Shown piece by piece: positions 1 to 9,041 of a DNA stretch of 64,000 bases. The stretch is taken from assembly GCF_013409865.1 (NCBI RefSeq), contig NZ_JACCBM010000001.1:1178001-1242000 (forward strand), written 5' to 3'. The notes under the pieces are model-generated. The model was not told the origin of the DNA and did not search any database. It worked only from the letters and a program-made list of their open reading frames with translations. A program made the position numbers and the translations under genes. Within the stretch, counting starts at the first letter, position 1; each line of letters starts with the position of its first letter. Origin of the DNA: Herbiconiux flava. Its GTDB lineage: Bacteria > Actinomycetota > Actinomycetes > Actinomycetales > Microbacteriaceae.

Positions 1-1
1 G

Positions 2-190
2 GTCTCGCTGCTGCGCATCGCGATGGGCGCCGCCGAGCGCGGGCTCGACGCACTCGTCGCCGAAGGTTCACTGAAGAGCGAGGTCGCCACGATGCAGACG
101 CGTGCCAGACTCTACGAACTGCTCGACTACCCGGCTTACAACGCGTTCGACTCCTCGGTCTTCGATTTCGAGGTTCCGGATGCTCGCTGA
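2..190 (+). CDS. prpB: Methylisocitrate lyase, C-terminal part (gene enters from the left edge)
   Basis: The frame open from base 2 encodes the last 62 residues of a protein ending in YNAFDSSVFDFE followed by a short tail and TGA. This closely resembles the C-terminus of PrpB, which cleaves 2-methylisocitrate to pyruvate and succinate in the 2-methylcitrate cycle of propionate use. The catalytic part lies outside the window. The call is supported by the next gene on the same strand, a citrate/2-methylcitrate synthase 44 bases downstream, which is the usual prpB-prpC order. The gene is partial only because the window cuts it. Confidence 0.85.
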   Translation, partial: VSLLRIAMGAAERGLDALVAEGSLKSEVATMQTRARLYELLDYPAYNAFDSSVFDFEVPDAR

Positions 191-234
191 GCACCTCACC
201 GGCCGGCCCACGTTGTTCACGAAGGAGTGCTGAC

Positions 235-1356
235 ATGACCGATGCGCAGGAGATCAAGAAGGGGCTGGCCGGCGTCGTCGTCGACCACACGGCGGTCTCG
301 AAGGTCAACCCCGAGACGAACTCGCTGCTGTACCGGGGGTACCCGGTGCAGGAGCTGGCGGCGTCGTGCTCCTTCGAGCAGGTCGCCTACCTGCTGTGGA
401 ACGGTGAGCTGCCTTCCGACGCCGAGCTCGAGGCCTTCGAGCGGGCCGAGCGGTCGCAGCGCGCCCTGGATCCGGCCGTGAAGCGGGTGATCGACGAGCT
501 GCCGCTGACCGCGCATCCGATGGACGTCGTGCGGACGGCCGTCAGCGTGATCGGCGCGCTCGACCCCTCGTGGGACGACTCGTCGGAGGAGGGGACGCTC
601 GGCAAGGCCGTGCACCTGCTCGCCGCGCTGCCCGCGATCGTGGCGTACGACCAGCGACGCCGCCGCGGGCAGGAGCTCGTGGAGCCCGACGAGTCGCTCG
701 GGTACTCGGCGAACTTCCTGCGGATGACTTTCGGCGACGTGCCGTCGGACGTGGTCGTGAAGGCGTTCGACGTGTCGATGATCCTGTACGCGGAGCACTC
801 GTTCAACGCCTCGACGTTCACCGCGAGGGTCGTGACCTCGACGCTCAGCGACCTGTACTCGGCGGTCGTCGCGGGCATCGGGGCGCTGAAGGGCCCGCTG
901 CACGGCGGCGCCAACGAGGCGGTGATGCACGTGTTCGACGAGATCGGCACGGCTTCTGCGGCCGAGGCGTGGCTCGACGAGGCGCTGGCGTCCAAGCGCA
1001 AGATCATGGGCTTCGGGCACCGGGTGTACAAGAACGGCGACTCGCGGGTGCCGACGATGAAGGCCTCGCTGGACACGCTCGTGGCCGAGTACGACCGGCC
1101 CGATCTGCTCGACCTGTACGTGGCTCTGGACGAGGCGATGCAGTCCCGGAAGGGCATCAAGCCGAACCTCGACTACCCGTCGGGGCCGGCGTACCACCTG
1201 ATGGGCTTCGACACCGAGATGTTCACGCCGCTGTTCGTGGCGTCGCGGATCGTGGGCTGGACGGCGCACATCCGCGAGCAGCTGGCGTCGAACGCGCTGA
1301 TCCGGCCGCTGTCGGCGTACAACGGGGTCGACGAGCGGCACGTGCCTTCGGCCTGA
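235..1356 (+). CDS. prpC: 2-methylcitrate synthase / citrate synthase family
   Basis: A 373-residue type I citrate synthase fold protein that would condense propionyl-CoA (or acetyl-CoA) with oxaloacetate in the cytoplasm. Catalytic motifs are visible: the His of GPLHGGANEAV, the His of MGFGHRVYK and the Asp of NLDYPSGP. The length fits short PrpC-type enzymes rather than the longer (about 430 residue) GltA. The ATG has a good ribosome site (AAGGAG) 8 bases upstream. Position directly after prpB favours 2-methylcitrate synthase; sequence alone does not exclude citrate synthase activity, since the two overlap in substrate use. Confidence 0.88.
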   Translation: MTDAQEIKKGLAGVVVDHTAVSKVNPETNSLLYRGYPVQELAASCSFEQVAYLLWNGELPSDAELEAFERAERSQRALDPAVKRVIDELPLTAHPMDVVRTAVSVIGALDPSWDDSSEEGTLGKAVHLLAALPAIVAYDQRRRRGQELVEPDESLGYSANFLRMTFGDVPSDVVVKAFDVSMILYAEHSFNASTFTARVVTSTLSDLYSAVVAGIGALKGPLHGGANEAVMHVFDEIGTASAAEAWLDEALASKRKIMGFGHRVYKNGDSRVPTMKASLDTLVAEYDRPDLLDLYVALDEAMQSRKGIKPNLDYPSGPAYHLMGFDTEMFTPLFVASRIVGWTAHIREQLASNALIRPLSAYNGVDERHVPSA

Positions 1357-1420
1357 GCGGCACGGCTTGTCGACGCCGCCGCCGTGCGCCAGGATGGTGC
1401 TGACGAAGGCGGGGTAGGGG

Positions 1421-2641
1421 ATGGACCAGGCTGATCCGGTCGGCATCGTGCTGATCGCGGCGCTCGCCGTGGCGGCTCCGCTCGTGGCCGCGGCCGTGGG
1501 CCGGGTGGCGCGCGTGCCGCTGGTGGTGTTCGAGATCCTGCTGGGCGTGCTGGTGGGGCCGAGCGTTCTCGGCTGGCTCGGCCCCAGCCCCTTCTCGGGA
1601 GCGATCGCCGAGTTCGGGCTCGCGCTGCTGTTCTTCATGGCGGGCCGCGAGATCGACTTCGCCGCCATCGCCGGCCGCCCGATCGCCCGGGCCGGCCTCG
1701 GCTGGGGCATCTCGCTCGTCGTCGCGATCGCGGTCGGCTACCTGATCGCCCCCGACCTCGAGGCCGCGGTGTTCATCGGCGTCGCCCTCACCTCCACCGC
1801 GCTCGGCACGATCATGCCGATGCTCCGCGACGCGGGCGAGCTGTCCACCCCGTTCGGCCGGGCCGTCACCGCGGTCGGCGCCGTGGGGGAGTTCGGGCCG
1901 CTGATCGCCATCTCGCTCTTCCTCAGCGGCCGCTCGCCCGGCATCTCGGCCGTCGTGCTGATCGGCTTCACGGCGATCGCGCTGCTGGGCATCCTGGCCG
2001 CCTCGCGCGGACCGCGCACCGGCCTCCACCGCATCGTCACCACGACTCTGCACACCAGCGGACAGTTCGCCGTGCGCCTCGTGCTGCTCGCGATCGCGGC
2101 GCTCGTGGTGCTGAGCGTGATCCTCGGGCTCGACATGCTGCTCGGCGCCTTCGCGGCCGGCGTGATCTGCCGGGTGCTGCTCTCGGGCGTGAACAAGCCC
2201 GACCTGGAGCTCGTCGACGCGAAGCTCGAAGCGGTCGCGTTCGGCTTCCTGGTGCCGGTGTTCTTCATCTACACGGGCATCACCTTCGACCTCGAGGCGC
2301 TCCTCGCCGACCCGGTCGCGCTCGTGCTGCTGCCGGTGTTCGCGGTGCTGCTGCTTCTCGTGCGGGGGCTGCCGAGCATCCTTGCGGCGCCCGCCGGATC
2401 CTCCCGCGTCGACCGTGCGGCCATCGGCCTGTTCGGTGCGACCGGCCTGCCGATCATCGTGGCGGTCACGGGCATCGCGCTCGACCGCCAGGCCATCCTC
2501 CCGGGCACGGCGGCGGCGCTGGTGGGCGCGGGGATGATCTCGGTGCTGCTGTACCCGCTGATCGGCCTGACGCTCCGCCGCCGCTCCCGCGGGGGCGCGC
2601 CGCTTCCGCCCGACGACGAGCACGTCCCGGTCGAGGCGTAG
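1421..2641 (+). CDS. Cation:proton antiporter (Kef/CPA2 type)
   Basis: A 406-residue integral membrane protein with about 12 hydrophobic helices from near the N-terminus. The early segment with LLGVLVGPSVLG and the glycine-rich helices FIGVALTSTALGTIMPML and FGATGLPIIVAV are typical of the sodium/hydrogen exchanger domain of CPA2 transporters. There is no C-terminal TrkA-N/RCK domain, so it is the membrane domain only; the tail after the last helix is a short charged stretch. It would exchange Na+ or K+ for H+. The start is preceded by a G-rich ribosome site (GGGGTAGGGG). It stands alone between prpC and a deaminase on the same strand; the ion is not predictable. Confidence 0.8.
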   Translation: MDQADPVGIVLIAALAVAAPLVAAAVGRVARVPLVVFEILLGVLVGPSVLGWLGPSPFSGAIAEFGLALLFFMAGREIDFAAIAGRPIARAGLGWGISLVVAIAVGYLIAPDLEAAVFIGVALTSTALGTIMPMLRDAGELSTPFGRAVTAVGAVGEFGPLIAISLFLSGRSPGISAVVLIGFTAIALLGILAASRGPRTGLHRIVTTTLHTSGQFAVRLVLLAIAALVVLSVILGLDMLLGAFAAGVICRVLLSGVNKPDLELVDAKLEAVAFGFLVPVFFIYTGITFDLEALLADPVALVLLPVFAVLLLLVRGLPSILAAPAGSSRVDRAAIGLFGATGLPIIVAVTGIALDRQAILPGTAAALVGAGMISVLLYPLIGLTLRRRSRGGAPLPPDDEHVPVEA

Positions 2642-2710
2642 CGGCACGCACGGCGGCCGCCGAGCCCGTGACAGCGGCGGCAGCCGCGTGGCGTGTGCCA
2701 GGCTGGGCGG

Positions 2711-3217
2711 ATGACCGTGCCGACGCTCGCGCCCTCCGACCTCGCCCCCGCAGACCTCGCGCACCTGGAGCGGGCCGTCGCGCTGGCGGCCGCCGCCCGC
2801 GACCGCGGCGACCACCCCTTCGGCGCCCTCCTCGTCACCGCCGACGGCCGCGCGATCGAAGCGATGAACACCGTCAACACGGGGCACGACCCCATCGGCC
2901 ACGCCGAGACCAACCTCGTCCGCGACTCGGGGCAGCAGCTGGAGCGCGACGAGCTCGCCGCCTCCACGCTGTACACGAGCACCGAGCCCTGCGCGATGTG
3001 CACGGGGGCGATCTACTGGGCGGACATCCCGCGCGTGGTCTTCGCCCTGTCGGAGGAGGCGCTGCGCGACCTCGTCGACGCCCAGGAGGGCGTGCCGACG
3101 TTGGCCCTGCCGTCGCGCGAGGTGTTCGCCCGGGGCGGCCGCGTCGTCGAGGTCGTCGGCCCGGTCGCGCTCCCCGGGGCCACCGCCGTGCACGAGGGGT
3201 ACTGGGACGAGGACTGA
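2711..3217 (+). CDS. Nucleoside deaminase, cytidine deaminase-like zinc family
   Basis: A 168-residue protein with the zinc-binding and catalytic motifs of the CDA fold: GHAETN (His ligand and proton-shuttle Glu) and EPCAMCTGAIYW (two Cys ligands). The C-terminal extension after the second motif and the overall length resemble guanine deaminase and related free-base deaminases more than the tRNA deaminase TadA, which is encoded separately at 52899. The substrate is not certain. A CAGGCT hexamer ends 6 bases before the ATG, so the mRNA may be leaderless. It has no operon partner; the next gene is convergent. Confidence 0.82.
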   Translation: MTVPTLAPSDLAPADLAHLERAVALAAAARDRGDHPFGALLVTADGRAIEAMNTVNTGHDPIGHAETNLVRDSGQQLERDELAASTLYTSTEPCAMCTGAIYWADIPRVVFALSEEALRDLVDAQEGVPTLALPSREVFARGGRVVEVVGPVALPGATAVHEGYWDED

Positions 3218-3262
3218 CCCGGCGCCCGCCCCCGCGCGCGGCCCGGGCCCATGGCACTCGGC

Positions 3263-3775
3263 CTACAGCGCCTCGCGCACCTCGCTCCACGAGCTGCCCT
3301 GCTGCATGTGCTGCACCCCGATCAGGTGGTCGAAGACGATGTTGGTCTGCGTCGAGGCGACCGAGTTGTCCATGCTGAGCTCGGTGGCCACGAAGTCGCG
3401 CAACTGCCCCGTCGAGGTGCACGCCACGTGGATCAGGAAGTCGTCGGCCCCGCCGAGGAAGAACACGTTCAGGACGTTCGGCAGCGTGATCACCCGCTGC
3501 GCGTAGCTGCGGATCTCGGCCCGCGCCTGCGCCTTCAGCCGCACCTGCACGATCGCCTCGATCGGCAGCCCGAGCGACGCCCAGTCGGGCTGCGCGTGGA
3601 ACGACCGCAGCACCCCGCTCGCGTGCAGCGCCCGCACCCGCACGAGGCAGGTCGACGGAGCGATGCCCACGCGTTCGGCCAGCTCCTTGTTCGGCAGCCG
3701 GGCCTCGCGGCAGAGCTCCCAGACGATCCGCTCGTCGATGTCGTCGATCGCCGCTGTTCCGTCGGTGCGCGCCAT
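3263..3775 (-). CDS. Lrp/AsnC family regulator, probable regulator of ald
   Basis: A 170-residue protein with an N-terminal winged helix-turn-helix (about residues 10-60, containing LAERVGIAPSTCLVRVRAL) and a C-terminal RAM/ligand-binding domain (about 75-150). The start at 3775 is chosen because a GGAGG site lies about 10 bases upstream and because the HTH then begins at the usual distance from the N-terminus; a longer open frame runs through the intergenic region without support. It is transcribed divergently from alanine dehydrogenase across 142 bases that hold a palindrome. This is the arrangement of AldR/ald in actinobacteria, so control of ald by alanine is the likely role. Confidence 0.85.
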   Translation of the reverse strand: MARTDGTAAIDDIDERIVWELCREARLPNKELAERVGIAPSTCLVRVRALHASGVLRSFHAQPDWASLGLPIEAIVQVRLKAQARAEIRSYAQRVITLPNVLNVFFLGGADDFLIHVACTSTGQLRDFVATELSMDNSVASTQTNIVFDHLIGVQHMQQGSSWSEVREAL

Positions 3776-3819
3776 CACCCTCGTCCTCCGAACCGCGCGG
3801 CCAGAATTGCCGCCTCGAC

Positions 3820-3832
3820 CGAATGATATTCG
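3820..3832. promoter_or_regulatory. Palindromic operator between the Lrp-type regulator and ald
   Basis: The sequence CGAATGATATTCG is an inverted repeat with perfect 5-base arms (CGAAT and ATTCG) around three bases. It lies in the divergent intergenic region about 45 bases from the regulator start and 86 from the ald start. A+T-rich imperfect palindromes of this size are typical Lrp-family sites. The assignment to this regulator is inference from position. Confidence 0.5.
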
Positions 3833-3917
3833 GGAATGATGACAGCGAGCATCCGATCGCCCGATAATCGAGCCAGATCGCGAATGAGACGATCGACGAC
3901 GAGCGAAGGAGCCCACC

Positions 3918-5060
3918 GTGATCATCGGGGTGCCGAAAGAGATCAAGAACAACGAGTTCCGGGTGGCGATGACGCCGTCGGGCGTGTTCGAGCTGGTGAA
4001 GCACGGGCACACGGTTCTCGTCGAGACGGGGGCCGGCGTCGGCTCGGCGATCGTCGACGAGGAGTATGCGGCGGCGGGAGCATCCGTCGTCGATGTCGAT
4101 GCGGTCTGGGCCGCCGAGATGATCGTGAAGGTGAAGGAGCCGATCGAGCCCGAGTACGAGCGGATGCGCGCGGGGCAGCTCATCTTCACCTACCTGCATC
4201 TGGCCGCCGCCGAACCGCTCGTGGCCGCGCTGATCGCGTCTCGGGCGACGTCGATCGCCTACGAGACCGTGCAGCTCGCCGACGGGTCGCTGCCGCTGCT
4301 CGCGCCGATGAGCGAGGTCGCCGGTCGGCTGTCGGTGATGGTCGGCAGCTACCACCTGATGGGGTCGAAGGGCGGTCGCGGGGTGCTGCTCGGCGGCGTG
4401 CCGGGGGTGCGGCCGGCGAAGGTGACGGTGATCGGCGGCGGTCAGGCCGGCGAGAACGCCGTGCAGCAGGCGGTCGCGGCGGGGGCGGACGTGACGGTGC
4501 TCGACCTGTCGATCCCGCGGCTGCGGCACATCGACGAGGTGTTCGCCGGGCGCGTGAAGACCGTGGTGTCGAACGCGTTCGAGGTCGAGCGGAGCGTGCT
4601 CGAGGCCGACCTCGTGATCGGCGCGGTGCTCGTGCCCGGTGCGGCCGCACCGAAGCTCGTCTCGCACGAGCTCGTGTCGCGGATGAAGCGCGGCTCTGTG
4701 CTGGTCGACATCGCGATCGACCAGGGCGGCTGCTTCGAGGACTCGCGACCGACCACCCATGACGAGCCGACCTATCCGGTGGAGGAGACGATCTTCTACT
4801 GCGTGGCCAACATGCCGGGCGCGGTGCCGGCGACGTCGACGGCGGCGCTGACGAACGCGACGCTGCCCTACGTGGTGCGGCTGGCCGACCGCGGGTGGCG
4901 GGAGGCCGTGGAACGGGACGCGGCGTTGGCGGCGGCGGTGTCGACGGTGGACGGGCGGCTGACGCACGGGCCGACGGCGGAGGCGTTCCCGCACTTCGGG
5001 TACACGCCGCTCGCGTCGGCGCTTGCCGCGGAGCCCGCGGCTGCGGCTTCGGCGGCTTAG
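3918..5060 (+). CDS. ald: Alanine dehydrogenase
   Basis: A 380-residue protein matching L-alanine dehydrogenase over its full length: it would interconvert alanine and pyruvate plus ammonia with NAD(H). Visible features are the N-terminal MIIGVPKEIKNNEFRVAMTP, the catalytic Lys near residue 73 (VKVKEPI), His near 94 (TYLHLA) and the NAD-binding glycine motif VIGGGQAGENA. The GTG start at 3918 follows an AAGGAG site. It is divergent from an Lrp-family regulator that probably activates it. The C-terminal few residues are alanine-rich, otherwise the gene is ordinary. Confidence 0.95.
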   Translation: MIIGVPKEIKNNEFRVAMTPSGVFELVKHGHTVLVETGAGVGSAIVDEEYAAAGASVVDVDAVWAAEMIVKVKEPIEPEYERMRAGQLIFTYLHLAAAEPLVAALIASRATSIAYETVQLADGSLPLLAPMSEVAGRLSVMVGSYHLMGSKGGRGVLLGGVPGVRPAKVTVIGGGQAGENAVQQAVAAGADVTVLDLSIPRLRHIDEVFAGRVKTVVSNAFEVERSVLEADLVIGAVLVPGAAAPKLVSHELVSRMKRGSVLVDIAIDQGGCFEDSRPTTHDEPTYPVEETIFYCVANMPGAVPATSTAALTNATLPYVVRLADRGWREAVERDAALAAAVSTVDGRLTHGPTAEAFPHFGYTPLASALAAEPAAAASAA

Positions 5061-5207
5061 CCCGCCTCGGCCTGACCGCCGGCCCGCGGAGCCGCTGGGC
5101 GACGGTCTGGGCGGCGGATGTGACGAAGCGGGGCGCGGGAGCGTCTCAGAGGTGACGCGCGTGGACGAAGCCGCCGCGCGCGGAGCCGCCGCCATCCGAG
5201 GAGCACC

Positions 5208-5609
5208 ATGCGATCGTCCCGTTCTCGCCGAAGCCGTCCGCGCGCCGTCTGGGCCGCCGTCATCACAGGGATCGTCGTCAGTCTGCTGATCGTGGGCGGC
5301 GTGATGCTGCCCGTGCTCGGCCTGATCGCGGGCGCCGACGCCACGACCGTCGGGGTGCTCGACGTGCCGGTCGGTGCGATCGCGGTGTCGATCCTGATCT
5401 GCTCGGTGGTCGCGCTGGGGTGCCTGGGACTGACCTTCGTGTCGCGGAACGGCGCGCTCTCGTGGGTCGCGGCCGTCGCTGCGGTGGTGGCGACGCTGAT
5501 CGGGTCGGTCTGGCCGCTCGTCGCGACCGGGATGTCGAGCGTCGGCCAGGTGCAGGACCTCGTCCCGTTCATCCAGGAGCTGATCGGGCGCGTCGCAGCC
5601 TTCGGCTAG
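5208..5609 (+). CDS. Small four-helix membrane protein, function unknown
   Basis: A 133-residue protein with a basic N-terminus (MRSSRSRRSRPR) and four evident hydrophobic segments: about residues 13-38, 48-75, 80-105 and a weaker stretch near the end. The ATG follows a GAGGAG site 4 bases upstream, which is a little close but strong. I do not recognise a family. It lies between ald and the convergent SNF2 helicase gene with only 9 bases before the latter's stop codon. Codon use is like the neighbours, so it is likely a real gene. Confidence 0.6.
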   Translation: MRSSRSRRSRPRAVWAAVITGIVVSLLIVGGVMLPVLGLIAGADATTVGVLDVPVGAIAVSILICSVVALGCLGLTFVSRNGALSWVAAVAAVVATLIGSVWPLVATGMSSVGQVQDLVPFIQELIGRVAAFG

Positions 5610-5618
5610 CGCCGCCCG

Positions 5619-8600
5619 TCAGCCGAGCAGCGCCCGCAGGTCGTCGGCCGTGAGCGCGCCCGCGAACAGCGCGTCGTCGTCGAGCACCGCGTCGAAGAGC
5701 TCGGCCTTGTGCTCCTTCAGGGCCATCACCTTCTCCTCGACGGTGTCGGTCGCGACCAGCCGGTAGACGTTCACCGGGTGCTCCTGCCCGATGCGGTGCG
5801 TGCGGTCGATCGCCTGCGACTCCGACGCCGGGTTCCACCACGGGTCGAGCAGGTAGACGTAGTCGGCCTCCGTCAGCGTCAGCCCGAAGCCGCCCGCCTT
5901 GAGGCTGATCAGGAACACCGGCGCCGTGCCCTCCCGGAACCGCTGCACCACCTCGGGCCGCTGCCGTGTCGAGCCGTCGAGGTATTCGTAGGCGATGCCC
6001 TCGGCGTCGAGCCGCGCGGCCACCTTCGCCAGGTAGCTCGTGAACTGGCTGAACACGAGCGAGCGGTGGCCCTCGCCGATCACCTCGCCGAGCTGCTCGA
6101 CCAGCACGTCGAGCTTGGACGAGGGGATGGACGAATGGGCGTCGTCGATGAGCGAGGCATCGAGGCTGAGCATCCTGAGCAGTGTCAGCGAGCGGAAGAC
6201 GATGAAGCGGTTGCGGTCGAGGTCGTCGAGCAGCCCGAACAGCTTCTGCCGCTCGCGCTGCAGCACGGTGTCGTAGAGGTGGCGGTGCGCGGGGGAGAGC
6301 TCGACGGGCAGCACCTGCTCCTGCTTCGCCGGGAGCTCGGGCGCGACGGCGTCCTTCGTGCGGCGCAGCAGCACCGGGCGGATGCGCTGCCGCAGCGTCG
6401 CGAGCGCCCGCGGGTCGATGCCCCGCTCGATCGGGCGCTGGAACTTCTCGGCGAACAGCCGCGCCGACGGGAACAACCCCGGCGCCACGATGTCGAGCAG
6501 CGCCCAGAGCTCGAGCAGGTTGTTCTCGAGCGGGGTTCCGGTGATGGCGAGGCGGAACGGCACGTCGAGCTCGCGCGCCGCCTCATGCGCCTTGGAGAGG
6601 TGGTTCTTCACGAACTGGGCCTCGTCGAGCACGAGCCCGGCCCAGTCGAGGGCGCGGTAGTGGGCGGCGTCGAGGCGGAACAGGGCGTAGCTCGTGACCA
6701 CGATGTCGGCCCCCGCGGCGACCTCGGCGAGCCGCGCGGTGCTGCCCTGGGTGGTGGTGACGGCGCGCACGACGAGGCCCGGGGTGAAGCGCGCGGCCTC
6801 GGCCTGCCAGGTGCCCACGACCGACGTCGGCGCCACCACGAGGAAGGGCGGCGGATGCGCGGTGGCACCCGCCCGTGCATCCGTCGTCGTCACGGGCTCG
6901 CCGACCGCGGCGGCACCCGCCCCGCCTTCGGCCGGGTGCTCGCGGGCGTGGGCGATCAGCGCGAGGGTCTGCAGCGTCTTGCCCAGGCCCATGTCGTCGG
7001 CCAGGACGCCGCCGAGCCGGTTGCCGTAGAGGAACGCCAGCCAGTCGAACCCCGCCTTCTGGTAGGGGCGGAGGGTGGCCGAGACGGTGGCGGGCACCGG
7101 TGTGGGCGGCACCGGAGCATCCGTCGCCCGGGCCAGCTGCTGCGCCGCCCGCACCGCCTGCCGCCAGGCGAGCGTGTCGGGGCTCTCGTCGGCCGTGTCG
7201 TCGAACTCGGCGAAGCGGACGGCCTGGTGGCGGCTGACGCGCAGGCCGGTGTCCCACTCGTCGAGCGCGGTCGACTCCTCGAGCAGCTCGCGCAGGCGGT
7301 CGAAGGCCGGATGCTCGAGGGACAGGTACGTCTTGTCGACCATCAGCAGCCGCGTGCGCCCCTTGGCCAGCGCCTTGAAGAGCGGGCCGAACGGCACCCG
7401 GTAGCCGCCGATGTTCACCACGATGCCGAGATCGAACCAGTCGCGCTTCAGCGTCTCGACGTGGGTGATGCTGATGTCGGGGTGGCCGATCAGCTCCCGG
7501 TACGCCGGCCGCGGCCCGATCACGTCGACCCGCACGTCGGGCAGCGCATCGAGGGCGGGCAGCGCCTTCTCGGCGAAGGCCGCCGCGGTGACGCCGTCGA
7601 GGGTGACCGGTGGCGCATCCGCATCGATCTCGAGGGCGGCCGCCGCAGGGAAGCGCCGCAGCGCGCTGTCGAGCTGCTCACGCGCCGATTCGGCGATGCG
7701 CAGCTCGGACGTCGGGTCGCGCAGCCCCGCCCACTCCCAGTCGAGCGTCAGCACGTCGTCGGCCAGGAACCGGGCCGTCAGCACGAGCGTCGGCGGCGGC
7801 ACCGTCGGCAGCGCGACGCTCCCGTCGGCGCTCGCGAGCAGGATGCCGCGCCGGAGTGCGGGGTAGTACTCCTCGAAGAACTGCCCGGTGTCGGCCGCCG
7901 GCACGGTGATGGCGGGGCGACCGAGCGCGCGCTGCTCTTCCGTGCTGAGCGGATGCGCGGACGGCGCCAGCACGATCCGCGGCCGCTTGGCGCTCGTCAG
8001 GTCGTAGGAGTAGATGCCGTGGTCGCCGATGGCTCCGGCGTGCTGGGCGGGGTGGTGGGCATCGTCTTCTTCATCGTCGCCGTGGTCGCCGCGACCTGCG
8101 CCGCCACCGGAATCGGCGGACGTCTCTGTGAACGAGACGAGCGGGGTGAGGCGGAGGTCGCCTGAGCGCTGGCGGGCGTCGAAGGAGACGGACGCGCATC
8201 CGCTCACCTGCACCGTGCCGGCCTTGGCCGAGCTGACTAGCGCGATGCCCAGCCGGCGCGCCTCGGCCAGAAGCTGCCAGAGCAGCGGGCTGAGGAAGTC
8301 GTCGAGCGTGAGCCAGTCGGTCTCGGGCACGACGTGGGGCGGGCGCGTGGCGCGATGCAGCGCGGCGAACTGCGCGAACCAGCGGTGGTGAGCGGGGTCG
8401 AGCGCGAGCCGGTTGACCTGGTGGGTGAACGACCCCCAGGTCACGTTCGCCTTGACGTACGACCCCGAGCCCGCGCGGATGACCGGCCGAACCGCCAGCC
8501 GCCTCGGCGCCCCCTCGGACGCCGCCCCCTCAGCGGTCGCCGCGCGGGTGCTCGGGCCGCGCCAGCGGTCGTGGTCGCGCGGAGCCTCTTCGCGCACCTC

Positions 8601-8753
8601 GAACTGCAGGCCCATGGGGGTGCTGCCTTCACTGCCCGACCCGCCCGACCTGCCCGTCTCGGCGGTTCGTGCGCCCGCCGGCGCGCGCTCCGACCCGGGC
8701 GGCGACAGCTCGTCGACGGCCGAACGCCAGTTCGGGGGCGGTGCGGGGGGCAT
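5619..8753 (-). CDS. SNF2/Rad54-family DEAD-like ATPase (RapA/HepA-like helicase)
   Basis: A 1044-residue protein. The C-terminal half carries the SNF2 motor: Walker A DDMGLGKT near residue 582, Walker B DEAQ near 709, and in the second RecA lobe the motifs VFSQFTSYL, GGFGLTLTEADYV, DPWWNPASESQA and RTHRIGQ near 984. The N-terminal half has no motif I recognise and includes an Asp/His-rich low-complexity stretch near residue 230. Such proteins translocate on double-stranded DNA and remodel protein-DNA complexes; bacterial ones are linked to transcription recycling or repair. It is a single gene, convergent with the membrane protein at 5208. Confidence 0.9.
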   Translation of the reverse strand: MPPAPPPNWRSAVDELSPPGSERAPAGARTAETGRSGGSGSEGSTPMGLQFEVREEAPRDHDRWRGPSTRAATAEGAASEGAPRRLAVRPVIRAGSGSYVKANVTWGSFTHQVNRLALDPAHHRWFAQFAALHRATRPPHVVPETDWLTLDDFLSPLLWQLLAEARRLGIALVSSAKAGTVQVSGCASVSFDARQRSGDLRLTPLVSFTETSADSGGGAGRGDHGDDEEDDAHHPAQHAGAIGDHGIYSYDLTSAKRPRIVLAPSAHPLSTEEQRALGRPAITVPAADTGQFFEEYYPALRRGILLASADGSVALPTVPPPTLVLTARFLADDVLTLDWEWAGLRDPTSELRIAESAREQLDSALRRFPAAAALEIDADAPPVTLDGVTAAAFAEKALPALDALPDVRVDVIGPRPAYRELIGHPDISITHVETLKRDWFDLGIVVNIGGYRVPFGPLFKALAKGRTRLLMVDKTYLSLEHPAFDRLRELLEESTALDEWDTGLRVSRHQAVRFAEFDDTADESPDTLAWRQAVRAAQQLARATDAPVPPTPVPATVSATLRPYQKAGFDWLAFLYGNRLGGVLADDMGLGKTLQTLALIAHAREHPAEGGAGAAAVGEPVTTTDARAGATAHPPPFLVVAPTSVVGTWQAEAARFTPGLVVRAVTTTQGSTARLAEVAAGADIVVTSYALFRLDAAHYRALDWAGLVLDEAQFVKNHLSKAHEAARELDVPFRLAITGTPLENNLLELWALLDIVAPGLFPSARLFAEKFQRPIERGIDPRALATLRQRIRPVLLRRTKDAVAPELPAKQEQVLPVELSPAHRHLYDTVLQRERQKLFGLLDDLDRNRFIVFRSLTLLRMLSLDASLIDDAHSSIPSSKLDVLVEQLGEVIGEGHRSLVFSQFTSYLAKVAARLDAEGIAYEYLDGSTRQRPEVVQRFREGTAPVFLISLKAGGFGLTLTEADYVYLLDPWWNPASESQAIDRTHRIGQEHPVNVYRLVATDTVEEKVMALKEHKAELFDAVLDDDALFAGALTADDLRALLG

Positions 8754-8814
8754 GGGTCAATCGTGGCATCCGCCCCCGACATCGAGGCACTCGCGAGCTG
8801 AGGCTGCGTCGACT

Positions 8815-8842
8815 TTGTGTTGCCCGAACCACCTGCTAGGCT
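8815..8842 (+). promoter_or_regulatory. Promoter of the tRNA-Arg gene
   Basis: A -35-like TTGTGT (8815-8820) is separated by 16 bases from a -10 box TAGGCT (8837-8842). Transcription would start near 8849, giving a leader of about 29 bases before the tRNA. The boxes are read from sequence only. Confidence 0.55.
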
Positions 8843-8877
8843 CTGATGTTCGTGCGGGAGATCGTTTCTCACACACT

Positions 8878-8954
<77 letters not shown>

Positions 8955-8955
8955 C

Positions 8956-8990
8956 ACGAAGGCCCCGGTTCCACGAACCGGGGCCTTCGT
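8956..8990 (+). terminator. Strong hairpin terminator after tRNA-Arg
   Basis: A perfect 16-base-pair stem (8956-8971 with 8975-8990) closes a three-base loop, starting 2 bases after the encoded CCA. There is no long T tract, only GTCGTTCCC. It also sits before the 3' end of the convergent gene at 9042 and may stop transcription from both sides. Confidence 0.85.
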
Positions 8991-9041
8991 CGTTCCCTCC
9001 GCCCACTGGCCGACGCGGCACCCGGCCGACGTCGATGAAGG

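Noticed and set aside
217..1710. Long minus-strand frame of 497 codons opposite prpC, and many similar long frames elsewhere
   Set aside because: In DNA this rich in G+C, stop codons are rare on the opposite strand of real genes. The translations are Arg/Gly/His/Val-rich with no motifs, while the other strand encodes recognisable enzymes.
2711..3217. A second tadA gene
   Set aside because: It has the zinc motifs but lacks the TadA-specific C-terminal segment; a clear TadA is at 52899.
2874..5195. Minus-strand frame of 773 codons spanning several genes
   Set aside because: It crosses the deaminase, the Lrp gene, ald and spacers in one frame, with Arg/His-rich content and no domain; it is a composition artefact.
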